Made by a program: the position numbers and the translations under genes. DNA of 64,000 nucleotides from Anisus vortex. Taxonomy: Eukaryota; Mollusca; Gastropoda; Planorbidae. The stretch covers positions 46,211,498 to 46,275,497 of the forward strand of contig OX421492.1 of assembly GCA_949126835.1 (NCBI GenBank), in the 5' to 3' direction. Positions 8,897 through 21,420 of this stretch are shown here, piece after piece (within the stretch, counting starts at the first letter, position 1; each line of letters begins with the position of its first letter). The notes below the pieces were generated by a model. The model did not search any database. It had not been told where the DNA came from and saw nothing but the letters and a program-made list of their open reading frames with translations.

Positions 8897-9039
8897 TTTT
8901 GAGGGGGGGGGGGGGTAACCAATTGTTGACGTAATTATGTAGGGGGGGTCTCTGAAAGTTTGACAGTTGTTGACAAGGGGGAGGGGGGGAGGTAAAAATC
9001 GCCTAAAAATTGTTGACGTAATTAATGGACGTCCCCTAA
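8897..9039 (+). mobile_element. Short DNA transposon copy B with GGACGTCCCC end
   Basis: A 14-base guanine run leads into ATTGTTGACGTAATTATG, then a GTCTCTGAAAGTTTGACAG core, more guanine-rich runs, and the terminus GTTGACGTAATTAATGGACG followed by TCCCC and TAA (9037-9039). It shares core and orientation with copy A and has the inverted form of that copy's terminus. It may be an independent insertion or the far end of one 2.8-kb element (6194-9036). Confidence 0.7.
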
Positions 9040-9290
9040 ACTGCATCGATCTTTCACTTTAATAAACATATGATACCGACAAACTGTAAAGCTTAACGTT
9101 TGGACCTTTATGACAAATGCATGTACGAAAGGGTGACGCAGTATTGTGTTTTAAAATTCTCGTAAATCATCTCTTTCATAAAAGGTGTCTAAAAGTAAGC
9201 TTTTTCTGAATTCTTACTGTATGCCAACATGTTGAGTTATTAAGACCATTGCATTGGATATTCATCAATTAGTAAAATATCCCCTTTAGC
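9040..9290. other. Unassigned AT-rich stretch
   Basis: I see no coding frame, element end or tandem repeat between the GGACGTCCCC terminus and the SINE target duplication. Confidence 0.4.
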
Positions 9291-9301
9291 ATAGGCCTAC
9301 T

Positions 9302-9579
9302 AAAAAAAAAGTACCCTTCGGACCGAATTTGATCCATATATGTCCGATGAAGCAGCGTTCATCAGTTTCTGTGGCCTCGGCATACTAGGTGATTGTGTGG
9401 CCAGCACTATGCACAGCCGCCTTTACTTTACCCTAACTATTGTCAGGTAACCATCAGAGTTGTATAGACTCAGGGACACCCTCCACACCCGGGAAAAATA
9501 TCCTAGCCTGCACCAGGATTCGAACCCGGGACCTTCGGCTCTCCAGTCCAACGCGCTGCCGCTCGGCTACCGTGCCCCC
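9302..9579 (-). mobile_element. tRNA-derived SINE, full length, 278 bp
   Basis: On the minus strand it begins with a tRNA-like head (9579 to about 9505). The head has box A (TAGCCGAGCGG), a TTGGACTGGAGAG anticodon region and box B (GGTTCGAATCC). A non-tRNA body follows with CTGACAATAGTTAGGGTAAA, GTGCTGGCCACA and GGCCACAGAAACTGATG, ending in a homopolymer tail near 9302-9310. A perfect 11-bp target duplication ATAGGCCTACT flanks it (9291-9301 and 9580-9590). The body resembles a SINE I remember from molluscan, especially gastropod, sequences. The head is closest to a tRNA-Ser or -Leu type. It depends on a LINE partner for mobility. Confidence 0.92.
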
Positions 9580-9590
9580 ATAGGCCTACT

Positions 9591-10013
9591 GCTAAGCCTA
9601 ATTTTTTAAAGCTTTAAGCCTGGTTTAATGTTGACTATAGTGTAATTTTTAAAAAAATAAAGTAGGCATATTATAATCTTGGTAGGCGTCTATATACGAT
9701 ATAGCTAACATAGAACAGCTATTCAGTACTGATCATTATAGGCGAGGTTAGCTTGCTTATAGCTGTCATACCTGCTACAGACATGACTAACGTAACATAA
9801 TTATCATGAAATGTTTAAAAACTGACATTTATTGCAAATATTGCAATACCTTTAATAGTGATTAGTTTTACAAATATGAAATTATTAAATTATTTATAGC
9901 GCCTCGCGTTTATAGTTAAATTATCTAGCTATTTAATATGCTGCCAATGAATAAAAAGAAAGTTTGTTTTTTAAACCAGCTGCTGCAAAACGGCTAGAAA
10001 AAAAGCAAAAGCC
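9591..10013. other. Unassigned AT-rich stretch
   Basis: I see nothing that supports a gene or a complete element. A TATAGCGCCTCGCG segment near 9897 weakly recalls the LINE tail at about 1000 but has no other matching sequence. Confidence 0.4.
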
Positions 10014-11030
10014 AAACAGCTTAATCTAATTTCAAACCCTAAAAAAAAAAAAAAAAAAAAAACATGCAGGCTAGCGTTGTCAGTTTTAAATCCAACAGAA
10101 ATATATGTCATTTATGTCATTATGTTATGTATTTAAAAGACTGAAAATGAAAAGTTTAAATTTAAAATATCGTGAATTACGTTACAATTTTTACTTCATC
10201 TTTACCCATTCCCCTACTTTAACAGCTGTCAAACTTTCTAGTGACCCCTCTTATAAAATTATGTCATTTTTTTCAACTCCCTCCCTAACCCAATTCAAGC
10301 AAACAAGCGGCCGGCTAGTGTGTTTGATATTGAATAGAAAATAAAAAGGTTTACGAATAAATGTAATATATTTTTACTAGTTTACCAGATTTCAAATTGA
10401 CTTAACATAGCCTAATATTTCTTACTTGGACAGATATATAAATCATAAGTATAGTTTGTAAATCACTTGTAAAAATATATCTTTTTCAAAAAAGTATTTA
10501 TTTATTATTTTCAATGTACTATTCCAAAGAATGTTTGACTAAAAAAAAAGTTAAAATATATAGTTTGGTGTAAACCTTATCCAATATCCTACATAATTGT
10601 TATTATTTAAAATAAACTATAATATAGGCAAAATATAATATCAATTACAACAATGGTATAATACAAATTTTAACAAATTGTTTAAATTGTGAGCATTACA
10701 CCAGTTAAATACTAAATAATTAAAGGTGAAATTATGTTATTCATTGAAAAGACTGCAAATGAAATGAATAAAATACGTTGGATTAATTGTTTAATTTTCC
10801 CTCCCCCTCAATAAAACTAAAAGTATATTACACGTCTGACTATTATATAAGGAAAATACAAATGAATGGAATACATCTTTTCTAGTTTGCCAGATTTCAA
10901 ATTGACAATGTTAACATATTCTAATATATCTTACTTGGGTAGGCCTATATAAGCAAATCATAAATATATTTAATAAAACATTAGTAAACATATGTCTTGT
11001 ATAAAAAAAGTAGTTTCTAATATTATTTTC
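10014..11030 (+). repeat. Third copy of the arm family, directly beside the satellite
   Basis: From AAACAGCTTAATCTAATTTC this stretch follows the right arm from about 2677 to about 4190, and the left arm on the other strand. It lacks the SINE-like block, both LINE insertions and the LTR fragment, so it shows the empty form of those sites. A 22-base adenine run sits at 10041-10062. Homology ends near AAAAAAAGTAGTTTCTAATA, just where the arms enter their 36-bp minisatellite; the 70-bp satellite starts about 20 bp further on. An open frame at 10105-10344 is not preserved in the other copies. Confidence 0.85.
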
Positions 11031-12149
11031 GACGTGTTTTTTTTTCTGCTATAGCCCCGCACTTAGTAACCTTTTTAAAATTGAAGATAAAATTGGTGAC
11101 TAGCTCCGATTTCGTCTGCTATAGCCCCGCACTTAGTAACCTTATTAAAATTGAAGATAAAATTGGTGACTAGCTCCGATTTCGTCTGCTATAGCCCCGC
11201 ACTTAGTAGCCTTTTTAAAATTGAAGATAAAATTGGTGACTAGCTCTGATTTCGTCTGCTATAGCCCCGCACTTAGTAACCTTTTTAAAATTGAAGATGA
11301 AATTGGTGACTAGCTCCGATTTCGTCTGCTATAGCCCCGCACTTAGTAAACTTTTTAAAATTGAAGATAAAATTGGTGACTAGCTCCGATTTCGTCTGCT
11401 ATAGCCCCGCACTTAGTAACCTTTTTAAAATTGAAGATAAAACTGGTGACTAGCTCTGATTTCGTCTGCTATAGCCCCGCACTAAGTAACCTTTTTAAAA
11501 TTGAAGATAAAATTGGTGACTAGCTCTGAATTCGTCTGCTATAGCCCCACACTTAGTAACCTTTTTAAAATAGAAGATAAAATTGGTGACTAGCTCCGAT
11601 TTCGTCTGCTATAGCTCCGCACTTAGTAACCATTTTAAAATTGAAGATAAAATTGGTGACTAGCTCCGATTTCGTCTGCTATAGCCCCGCACTTAGTAAC
11701 CTTTTTAAAATTGAAGATAAAATTGGTGACTAGCTCCGATTTCGTCTGCTATAGCCCCGCACTTAGTAACCTTTTTAAAATTGAAGATAAAAATGGTGAC
11801 TAGCTCCGATTTCGTCTGCTATAGCCACGCACTTAGTAACCTTTTTAAAATTGAAGATAAAATTGGTGACTAGCTCCGATTTCGTCTGCTATAGCCCCGC
11901 ACTTAGTAACCTTATTAAAATTGAAGATAAAATTGGTGACTAGCTCCGATTTCGTCTGCTATAGCACCGCACTTAGTAGCCTTTTTAAAATTGAAGATAA
12001 AATTGGTGACTAGCTCTGATTTCGTCTGCTATAGCCCCGCTTTTAGTAACCTATTTACAATTGAAGATGAAATTGGTGACTAGCTCCGATTTCGTCTGCT
12101 ATAGCCCCGCACTTAGTAACCTTTTTAAAATTGAAGATAAAATTGGTGA

Positions 12150-15100
12150 CTAGCTCCGATTTCGTCTGCTATAAATCCGCACTTAATAACCTTTTTAAAA
12201 TTGAAGATAAAATTGGTGACTAGCTCCGATTTCGTCTGCTATAGCCCCGCACTTAGTAACCTTTTTAAAATTGAAGATAAAAATGGTGACTAGCTCCGAT
12301 TTCGTCTGCTATAGCCCTGCACTTAGTAACCTTTTTAAAATTGAAGATAAAATTGGTGACTAGCTCCGATTTCGTCTGCTATAGCCCCGCACTTAGTAAC
12401 CTTTTTAAAATTGAAGATAAAATTGGTGACTAGCTCCGATTTCGTCTGCTATAGCCCCGCACTTTGTAGCCTTTTTAAAATTGAAGATAAAATTGGTGAC
12501 TAGCTCCGATTTCGTCTGCTATAGCCCCGCACTTAGTAACCTTTTTAAAATTGAAGATAAAATTGGTGACTAGCTCCGATTTCGTCTGCTATAAATCCGC
12601 ACTTAACCTTTTTAAAATTGAAGATAAAATTGGTGACTAGCTCCGATTTCGTCTGCTATAGCCCCGCACTTAGTAACCTTTTTAAAATTGAAGATAAAAT
12701 TGGTGACTAGCTCCGATTTCGTCTGCTATAGACCCGAACTTAGTAACCTTTTAAAAATTGAAGATAAAATTGGTGACTAGCTCCGATTTCGTCTGCTATA
12801 GCCCCGCACTAAGTAACCTTTTTAAAATTGAAGATAAAATTGATGACTAGCTCTGAATTCGTCTGCTATAGCCCCACACTTAGTAACCTTTTTAAAATAG
12901 AAGATAAAATTGGTGACTAGCTCCGATTTCGTCTGCTATAGCCCCGCACTTAGTAACCTTTTTAAAATTGAAGATAAAATTAGAGACTAGCTCCGATTTC
13001 GTCTGCTATAGCCCCGCACTTAGTAACCTTTTTAAAATTGAAGATAAAATTGGTGACTAGCTCCGATTTCGTCTGCTATAGCCCCGCACTTAGTAACCTT
13101 TTTAAAATTAAAGATAAAAATGGTGACTAGCTCCGATTTCGTCTGCTATAGCCCCGCACTTAGTAACCTTTTTAAAATTGAAGATAAAATTGGTGACTAG
13201 CTCCGATTTCGTCTGCTATAGCCCCGCACTTAGTAACCTTATTAAAATTAAAGATAAAATTGGTGACTAGCTCCGATTTCGTCTGCTATAGCCCCGCACT
13301 TAGTAGCCTTTTTAAAATTGAAGAAAAAATTGGTGACTAGCTCCGATTTCGTCTGCTATAGCCCCGCTTTTAGTAACCTATTTAAAATTGAAGATGAAAT
13401 TGGTGACTAGCTCCGATTTCGTCTGCTATAGCCCCGCACTTAGTAACCTTTTTAAATTGAAGATAAAATTGGTGACTAGCTCCGATTTCGTCTGCTATAA
13501 ATCCGCACTTAATAAACTTTTTAAAATTGAAGATAAAATGGGTGACTAGCTCCGATTTCGTCTGCTATAGCCCCGCACTTAGTAACCTTTTTAAAATTGA
13601 AGATAAAAATGGTGACTAGCTCCGATTTCGTCTGCTATAACCCCGCACTTAGTAACCTTTTTAAAATTGAAGATAAAATTGGTGACTAGCTCCGATTTCG
13701 TCTGCTATAGCCCCGCACTTAGTAACCTTATTAAAATTAAAGATAAAATTGGTGACTAGCTCCGATTTCGTCTGCTATAGCCTCGCACTTAGTAGCCTTT
13801 TTAAAATTGAAGATAAAATTGGTGACTAGCTCCGATTTCGTCTGCTATAGCCCCGCACTTAGTAACCTATTTAAAATTGAAGATGAAATTGGTGACTAGC
13901 TCTGATTTCGTCTGCTATAGCCCCGCACTTAGTAACCTTTTTAAAATTGAAGATAAAATTGGTGACTAGCTCCGATTTTGTCTGCTATAAATCCGCACTT
14001 AATAACCTTTTTAAAATTGAAGATAAAATTGGTGACTAGCTACGATTTCGTCTGCTATAAATCCGCACTTAATAACCTTTTTAAAATTGAAGATAAAATT
14101 GGTGACTAGCTCCGATTTCGTCTGCTATAGCCCCGCACTTAGTAACCTTTTTAAAATTGAAGATAAAAATGGTGACTAGCTCCGATTTCGTCTGCTATAG
14201 CCCTGCACTTAGTAACCTTTTTAAAATTGAAGATAAAATTGGTGACTAGCTCCGATTTCGTCTGCTATAGCCCCGCACTTAGTAACCTTTTTAAAATTGA
14301 AGATAAAATTGGTGACTAGCTCCGATTTCGTCTGCTATAGCCCCGCACTTCGTAGCCTTTTTAAAATTGAAGATAAAATTGGTGACTAGCTCCGATTTCG
14401 TCTGCTATAGCCCCGCACTTAGTAACCTTTTTAAAATTGAAGATAAAATTGGTGACTAGCTCCGATTTCGTCTGCTATAAATCCGCACTTAATAACCTTT
14501 TTAAAATTGAAGATAAAATTGGTGACTAGCTCCGATTTCGTCTGCTATAGCCCCGCACTTAGTAACCTTTTTAAAATTGAAGATAAAATTGGTGACTAGC
14601 TCCGATTTCGTCTGCTATAGACCCGCACTTAGTAACCTTTTAAAAATTGAAGATAAAATTGGTGACTAGCTCCGATTTCGTCTGCTATAGCCCCGCACTA
14701 AGTAACCTTTTTAAAATTGAAGATAAAATTGGTGACTAGCTCTGAATTCGTCTGCTATAGCCCCACACTTAGTAACCTTTTTAAAATAGAAGATAAAATT
14801 GGTGACTAGCTCCGATTTCGTCTGCTATAGCCCCGCACTTAGTAACCTTTTTAAAATTGAAGATAAAATTAGAGACTAGCTCCGATTTCGTCTGCTATAG
14901 CCCCGCACTTAGTAACCTTTTTAAAATTGAAGATAAAATTGGTGACTAGCTCCGATTTCGTCTGCTATAGCCCCGCACTTAGTAACCTTTTTAAAATTAA
15001 AGATAAAAATGGTGACTAGCTCCGATTTCGTCTGCTATAGCCCCGCACTTAGTAACCTTTTTAAAATTGAAGATAAAATTGGTGACTAGCTCCGATTTCG

Positions 15101-15930
15101 TCTGCTATAGCCCCGCACTTAGTAACCTTATTAAAATTAAAGATAAAATTGGTGACTAGCTCCGATTTCGTCTGCTATAGCCCCGCACTTAGTAGCCTTT
15201 TTAAAATTGAAGATAAAATTGGTGACTAGCTCCGATTTCGTCTTTTATAGCCCCGCTTTTAGTAACCTATTTAAAATTGAAGATGAAATTGGTGACTAGC
15301 TCCGATTTCGTCTGCTATAGCCCCGCACTTAGTAACCTTTTTAAAATTGAAGATAAAATTGGTGACTAGCTCCGATTTCGTCTGCTATAAATCCGCACTT
15401 AATAAACTTTTTAAAATTGAAGATAAAATGGGTGACTAGCTCCGATTTCGTCTGCTATAGCCCCGCACTTAGTAACCTTTTTAAAATTGAAGATAAAAAT
15501 GGTGACTAGCTCCGATTTCGTCTGCTATAACCCCGCACTTAGTAACCTTTTTAAAATTGAAGATAAAATTGGTGACTAGCTCCGATTTCGTCTGCTATAG
15601 CCCCGCACTTAGTAACCTTATTAAAATGAAGATAAAATTGGTGACTAGCTCCGATTTCGTCTGCTATAGCCTCGCACTTAGTAGCCTTTTTAAAATTGAA
15701 GATAAAATTGGTGACTAGCTCCGATTTCGTCTGCTATAGCCCCGCACTTAGTAACCTATTTAAAATTGAAGATGAAATTGGTGACTAGCTCTGATTTCGT
15801 CTGCTATAGCCCCGCACTTAGTAACCTTTTTAAAATTGAAGATAAAATTGGTGACTAGCTCCGATTTTGTCTGCTATAAATCCGCACTTAATAACCTTTT
15901 TAAAATTGAAGATAAAATTGGTGACTAGCT
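12150..15930 (+). repeat. Higher-order repeat: 27-mer duplicated, offset 1889 bp
   Basis: Markers recur at 1889 bp: a GACCCG monomer (12731 and 14620), an AATTAGAGACTAG monomer (12982 and 14871) and several ATAAATCCGC monomers. Upstream of a 3-bp deletion near 12605 the offset is 1886. The two copies run about 12150-14040 and 14041-15930. Confidence 0.85.
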
Positions 15931-15949
15931 CCGATTTCGTCTGCTATAG

Positions 15950-16510
15950 CCCCGCACTTAGTAACCTTTTTAAAATTGAAGATAAAATTGGTGACTAGCT
16001 CTGATTTTGTTTGCTATAGCCCCGCACTTAGTAACCATTTTAAAATTGAAGATAAAATTGGTGACTAGCTCCGATTTCGTCTGCTATAGCCCCGCACTTA
16101 GTAGCCTTTTTAAAATTGAAGATAAAATTGGTGACTAGCTCCGATTTCGTCTGCTATAGCCCCGCACTTAGTAACCTTTTTAAAATTGAAGATAAAATTG
16201 GTGACTAGCTCCGATTTCGTCTGCTATAGCCCCGCACTTAGTAACCTTTTTAAAATTGAAGATAAAATTGGTGACTAGCTCTGATTTTGTCTGCTATAGC
16301 CCCGCACTTAGTAACCATTTTAAAATTGAAGATAAAATTGGTGACTAGCTCCGATTTCGTCTGCTATAGCCCCGCACTTAGTAGCCTTTTTAAAATTGAA
16401 GATAAAATTGGTGACTAGCTCCGATTTCGTCTGCTATAGCCCCGCACTTAGTAACCTTTTTAAAATTGAAGATAAAATTGGTGACTAGCTCCGATTTTGT
16501 CTGCTATAGC
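15950..16510 (+). repeat. Higher-order repeat: 4-mer duplicated, offset 280 bp
   Basis: A CTCTGATTTTG monomer followed by one with AACCATTT recurs exactly 280 bp apart (AACCATTT at 16033 and 16313), with matching flanking monomers. Confidence 0.75.
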
Positions 16511-19500
16511 CCCGCACTTAGTAACCTTATTAAAATTGAAGATAAAATTGGTGACTAGCTCCGATTTCGTCTGCTATAAATCCGCACTTAATAACCTTTT
16601 TAAAATTGAAGATAAAATTGGTGACTAGCTCCGATTTCGTCTGCTATAGCCCCGCACTTAGTAACCTTTTTAAAATTGAAGATACAAATGGTGACTAGCT
16701 CCGATTTCGTCTGCTATAGCCCCGCACTTTGTAACCTTTTTAAAATTGAAGATAAAATTGGTGACTAGCTCCGATTTCGTCTGCTATAGCCCCGCAATTA
16801 GTAACCTTATTAAAATTGAAGATAAAATTGGTGACTAGCTCCGATTTCGTCTGCTATAGCCCCGCACTTAGTAGCCTTTTTAAAATTGAAGATAAAATTG
16901 GTGACTAGCTCCGATTTCGTCTGCTATAGCCCCGCACTTAGTAACCTATTTAAAATTGAAGATGAAATTGGTGACTAGCTCCGATTTCGTCTGCTATAGC
17001 CCCGCACTTAGTAACCTTTTTAAAATTGAAGATAAAATTGTGGACTAGCTCCGATTTCGTCTGCTATAAATCCGCACTTAGTAACCTTTTTAAAATTGAA
17101 GATAAAATTGGTGACTAGCTCCGATTTCGTCTGCTATAGCCCCGCACTTAGTAACCTTTTTAAAATTGAAGATAAAACTGGTGACTAGCTCTGATTTCGT
17201 CTGCTATAGCCCCGCACTTAGTAACCTTTTTAAAATTGAAGATAAATTTGGTGACTAGCTCCGATTTCGTCTGCTATAGCCCCGCACTTAGTAACCATTT
17301 TAAAATTGAAGATAAAATTGGTGACTAGCTCCGATTTCGTCTGCTATAGCCCCGCACTTAGTAACCTTTTTAAAATTGAAGATAAAATTGGTGACTAGCT
17401 CCGATTTCGTCTGCTATAGCCCCGCACTTAGTAACCTTTTTAAAATTGAAGATAAAATTGGTGACTAGCTCCGATTTCGTCTGCTATAGCCCCGCACTTA
17501 GTAACCTTTTTAAAATTAAAGATAAAAATGGTGACTAGCTCCGATTTCGTCTGCTATAGCCCCGCACTTAGTAACCTTTTTAAAATTGAAGATAAAATTG
17601 GTGACTAGCTCCGATTTTGTCTGCTATAGCCCCGCACTTAGTAACCTTATTAAAATTGAAGATAAAATTGTTGACTAGCTCCGATTTCGTCTGCTATAGC
17701 CCCGCACTTAGTAGCCTTTTTAAAATTGAAGATAAAATTGGTGACTAGCTTCGATTTCGTCTGCTATAGCCCCGCACTTAGTAACCTTTTTAAAATTGAA
17801 GATAAAATTGGTGACTAGCTCCGATTTCGTCTGCTATAGCCCTGCACTTAGTAGCCTTTTTAAAATTGAAGATAAAATTGGTGACTAGCTCTGATTTCGT
17901 CTGCTATAGCCCCACACTTAGTAACCTGTTTAAAATTGAAGATGAAATTGGTGACTAGCTCCGATTTCGTCTGCTATAGCCCCGCACTTAGTAACCTTTT
18001 TAAAATTGAAGATAAAATTGGTGACTAGCTCCGATTTTGTCTGCTATAGCCCCGCACTTAGTAACCTTTTTAAAATTGAAGATAAAATTGGTGACTAGCT
18101 CTGATTTCGTCTGCTATAGCCCCGCACTTAGTAACCTTTTTAAAATTGAAGATAAATTTGGTGACTAGCTCCAATTTCGTCTGCTATAGCCCCGCACTTA
18201 GTAACCTTTTTAAAATTGAAGATAAAATTGGTGACTAGCTCCGATTTCGTCTGCTATAGCCCCGCACTTAGTAACCTTTTTAAAATTGAAGATGAAATTG
18301 GTGACTAGCTCCGATTTCGTCTGCTATAGCCCCGCACTTAGTAACCTTTTTAAAATTGAAGATAAAATTGGTGACTAGCTCCGATTTCGTCTGCTATAGC
18401 CCCGCACTTAGTAACCTTTTTAAAAATGAAGATAAAATTGGTGACTAGCTCCGATTTCGTCTGCTATAGCCTCGCACTTAGTAACCTTTTAAAAATTGAA
18501 GATAAAATTGGTGACTTGCTCCGATTTCGACTGATATAGCCCCGCACTTAGTAACCTTTTTAAAATTGAAGTTAAAATTGGTGACTAGCTCCGATTTCGT
18601 CTGCTATAGCCCCGCACTTAGTAACCTTTTTAAAATTGAAGATAAAATTGGTGACTAGCTCCGATTTCGTCTGCTATGGCCCCGCACTAAGTAACCTTTT
18701 TAAAATTGAAGATAAAATTGGTGACTAGCTCTGAATTCGTCTGCTATAGCCCCGCACTTAGTAACCTTTTTAAAATAGAAGATAAAATTGGTGACTAGCT
18801 CCGATTTCGTCTGCTATAGCCCCGCACTTAGTAACCATTTTAAAATTGAAGATAAAATTGGTGACTAGCTCCGATTTCGTCTGCTATAGCCCCGCACTTA
18901 GTAACCTTTTTAAAATTGAAGATAAAATTGGTGACTAGCTCCGATTTCGTCTGCTATAGCCCCGCACTTAGTAACCTTTTTAAAATTGAAGATAAAATTG
19001 GTGACTATCTCCGATTTCGTCTGCTATAGCCCCGCACTTAGTAACCTTATTAAAATTGAAGATAAAATTGGTGACTAGCTCCGATTTCGTCTGCTATAGC
19101 CCCGCACTTAGTAACCTTTTTTAAATTGAAGATAAAATTGGTGACTTGCTCCGATTTCGTCTGATATAGCCCCGCACTTAGTAACCTTTTTCAAATTGAA
19201 GATAAAATTGGTGACTAGCTCCGATTTCGTCTGCTATAGCCCCGCACTTAATAACCTTTTTAAAATTGAAGATAAAATTGGTGACTAGCTCCGATTTCGT
19301 CTGCTATAGCCCCGCACTTAGTAACCTTTTTAAAATTGAAGGTAAAATTGGTGACTAGCTCCGATTTTGTCTGCTATAGCCCCGCACTTAGTAACCTTTT
19401 TAAAATTGAAAATAAAATTGGTGACTAGCTCCGATTTCGTCTGCTATAGCTTCGCACTTAGTAACCTTTTTAAAATTGAAGATAAAATTGGTGACTAGCT

Positions 19501-21420
19501 CCGATTTCGTCTGCTATAGCCCCGCACTTAGTAACCTTTTTAAAATTGAAGATAAAATTGGTGACTAGCTCCGATTTCGTCTGCTATAGCCCCGCACTAA
19601 GTAACCTTTTTAAAATTGAAGATAAAATTGGTGACTAGCTCTAAATTCGTCTGCTATAGCCCCACACTTAGTAACCTTTTTTAAAAAAGAAGATAAAATT
19701 GGTGACTAGCTCCGATTTCGTCTGCTATAGCCCCGGAATTAGAAACCATTTTAAAATTGAAGATAAAATTGGTGACTAGCTCCGATTTCGTCTGCTAAAG
19801 CCCCGCACTTAGTAACCTTTTTAAAATTGAAGATAAAATTGGTGACTAGCTCCGATTTCGTCTGCTATAGCCCCGCACTTAGTAACCTTTTTAAAATTGA
19901 AGATAAAAATGGTGACTAGCTCCGATTTCGTCTGCTATAGCCCCGCATTTAGTAACCTTTTTAAAATTGAAGATAAAATTGGTGACTAGCTCCGATTTTG
20001 TCTGCTATAGCCCCGCACTTAGTAACCTTATTAAAATTGAAGATAAAATTGGTGACTAGCTCCGATTTCGTCTGCTATAGCCCCGCACTTAGTAGCCTTT
20101 TTAAAATTGAAGATAAAATTGGTGACTAGCTCCGATTTCGTCTGCTATAGCCCCGCTTTTAGTAACCTATTTAAAATTGAAGATGAAATTGGTGACTAGC
20201 TCCGATTTCGTCTGCTATAGCCCCGCACTTAGTAACCTTTTTAAAATTGAAGATAAAATTGGTGACTAGCTCCGATTTCGTCTGCTATAAATCCGCACTT
20301 AATAACCTTTTTAAAATTGAAGATAAAATTGGTGACTAGCTCCGATTTCGTCTGCTATAGCCCCGCACTTAGTAACCTTTTTAAAATTGAAGATAAAAAT
20401 GGTGACTAGCTCCGATTTCGTCTGCTATAGCCCCGCACTTAGTAACCTTTTTAAAATTGAAGATAAAATTGGTGACTAGCTCCGATTTCGTCTGCTATAG
20501 CCCCGTACTTAGTAACCTTATTAAAATTGAAGATAAAATTGGTGACTAGCTCCGATTTCGTCTGCTATAGCCCCGCATATAGTAGCCTTTTTAAAATTGA
20601 AGATAAAATTTGTGACTAGCTCCGATTTCGTCTGCTATAGCCCCGCACTTAGTAACCTATTTAAAATTGAAGATGAAATTGGTGACTAGCTCCGATTTCG
20701 TCTGCTATAGCCCCGCACTTAGTAACCTTTTTAAAATTGAAGATAAAATTGGTGACTAGCTCCGATTTCGTCTGCTATAAATCCGCACTTAATAACCTTT
20801 TTAAACTTGAAGATAAAATTGGTGACTAGCTCCGATTTCGTCTGCTATAGCCCCGCACTTAGTAACCTTTTTAAAATTGAAGATAAAATTGGTGACTAGC
20901 TCCGATTTCGTCTGCTATAGCCCCGCACTAAGTAACCTTTTTTAAAATTGAAGATAAATTTGGTGACTAGCTCTGAATTCGTCTGCTATAGCCCCGCACT
21001 TAGTAACCTTTTTAAAATAGAAGATAAAATTGGTGACTAGCTCTGATTTTGTCTGCTATAGCCTCGCACTTAGTAACCATTTTAAAATTGAAGATAAAAT
21101 TGGTGACTAGCTCCGATTTCGTCTGCTATAGCCCCGCACTTAGTAGCCATTTTAAAATTGAAGATAAAATTGGTGACTAGCTCCGATTTCGTCTGCTATA
21201 GCCACGAATTTAGTAACCTTTTTAAAATTGAAGATAAAATTGGTGACTAGCTCCGATTTTGTCTGCTATAGCCCCGCACTTAGTAACCTTATTAAAATTG
21301 AAGATAAAATTGGTGACTAGCTCCGATTTCGTCTGCTATAAATCCGCACTTAATAACCTTTTTAAAATTGAAGATAAAATTGGTGACTAGCTCCGATTTC
21401 GTCTGCTATAGCCCCGCACT

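Noticed and set aside
2133..8915. Guanine runs (about 2133-2147, 6221-6275, 8902-8915) as functional G-quadruplexes
   Set aside because: They are parts of transposon copies or simple homopolymers whose length varies between copies; nothing points to a conserved function.
9505..9579. A tRNA gene on the minus strand
   Set aside because: Boxes A and B are good, but the anticodon stem pairs poorly and the sequence continues into a SINE body with tail and target duplications.
10105..10344. A 79-codon plus-strand frame in the third arm-family copy
   Set aside because: The equivalent positions in the two arms contain stops or shifts, so the frame is not conserved.
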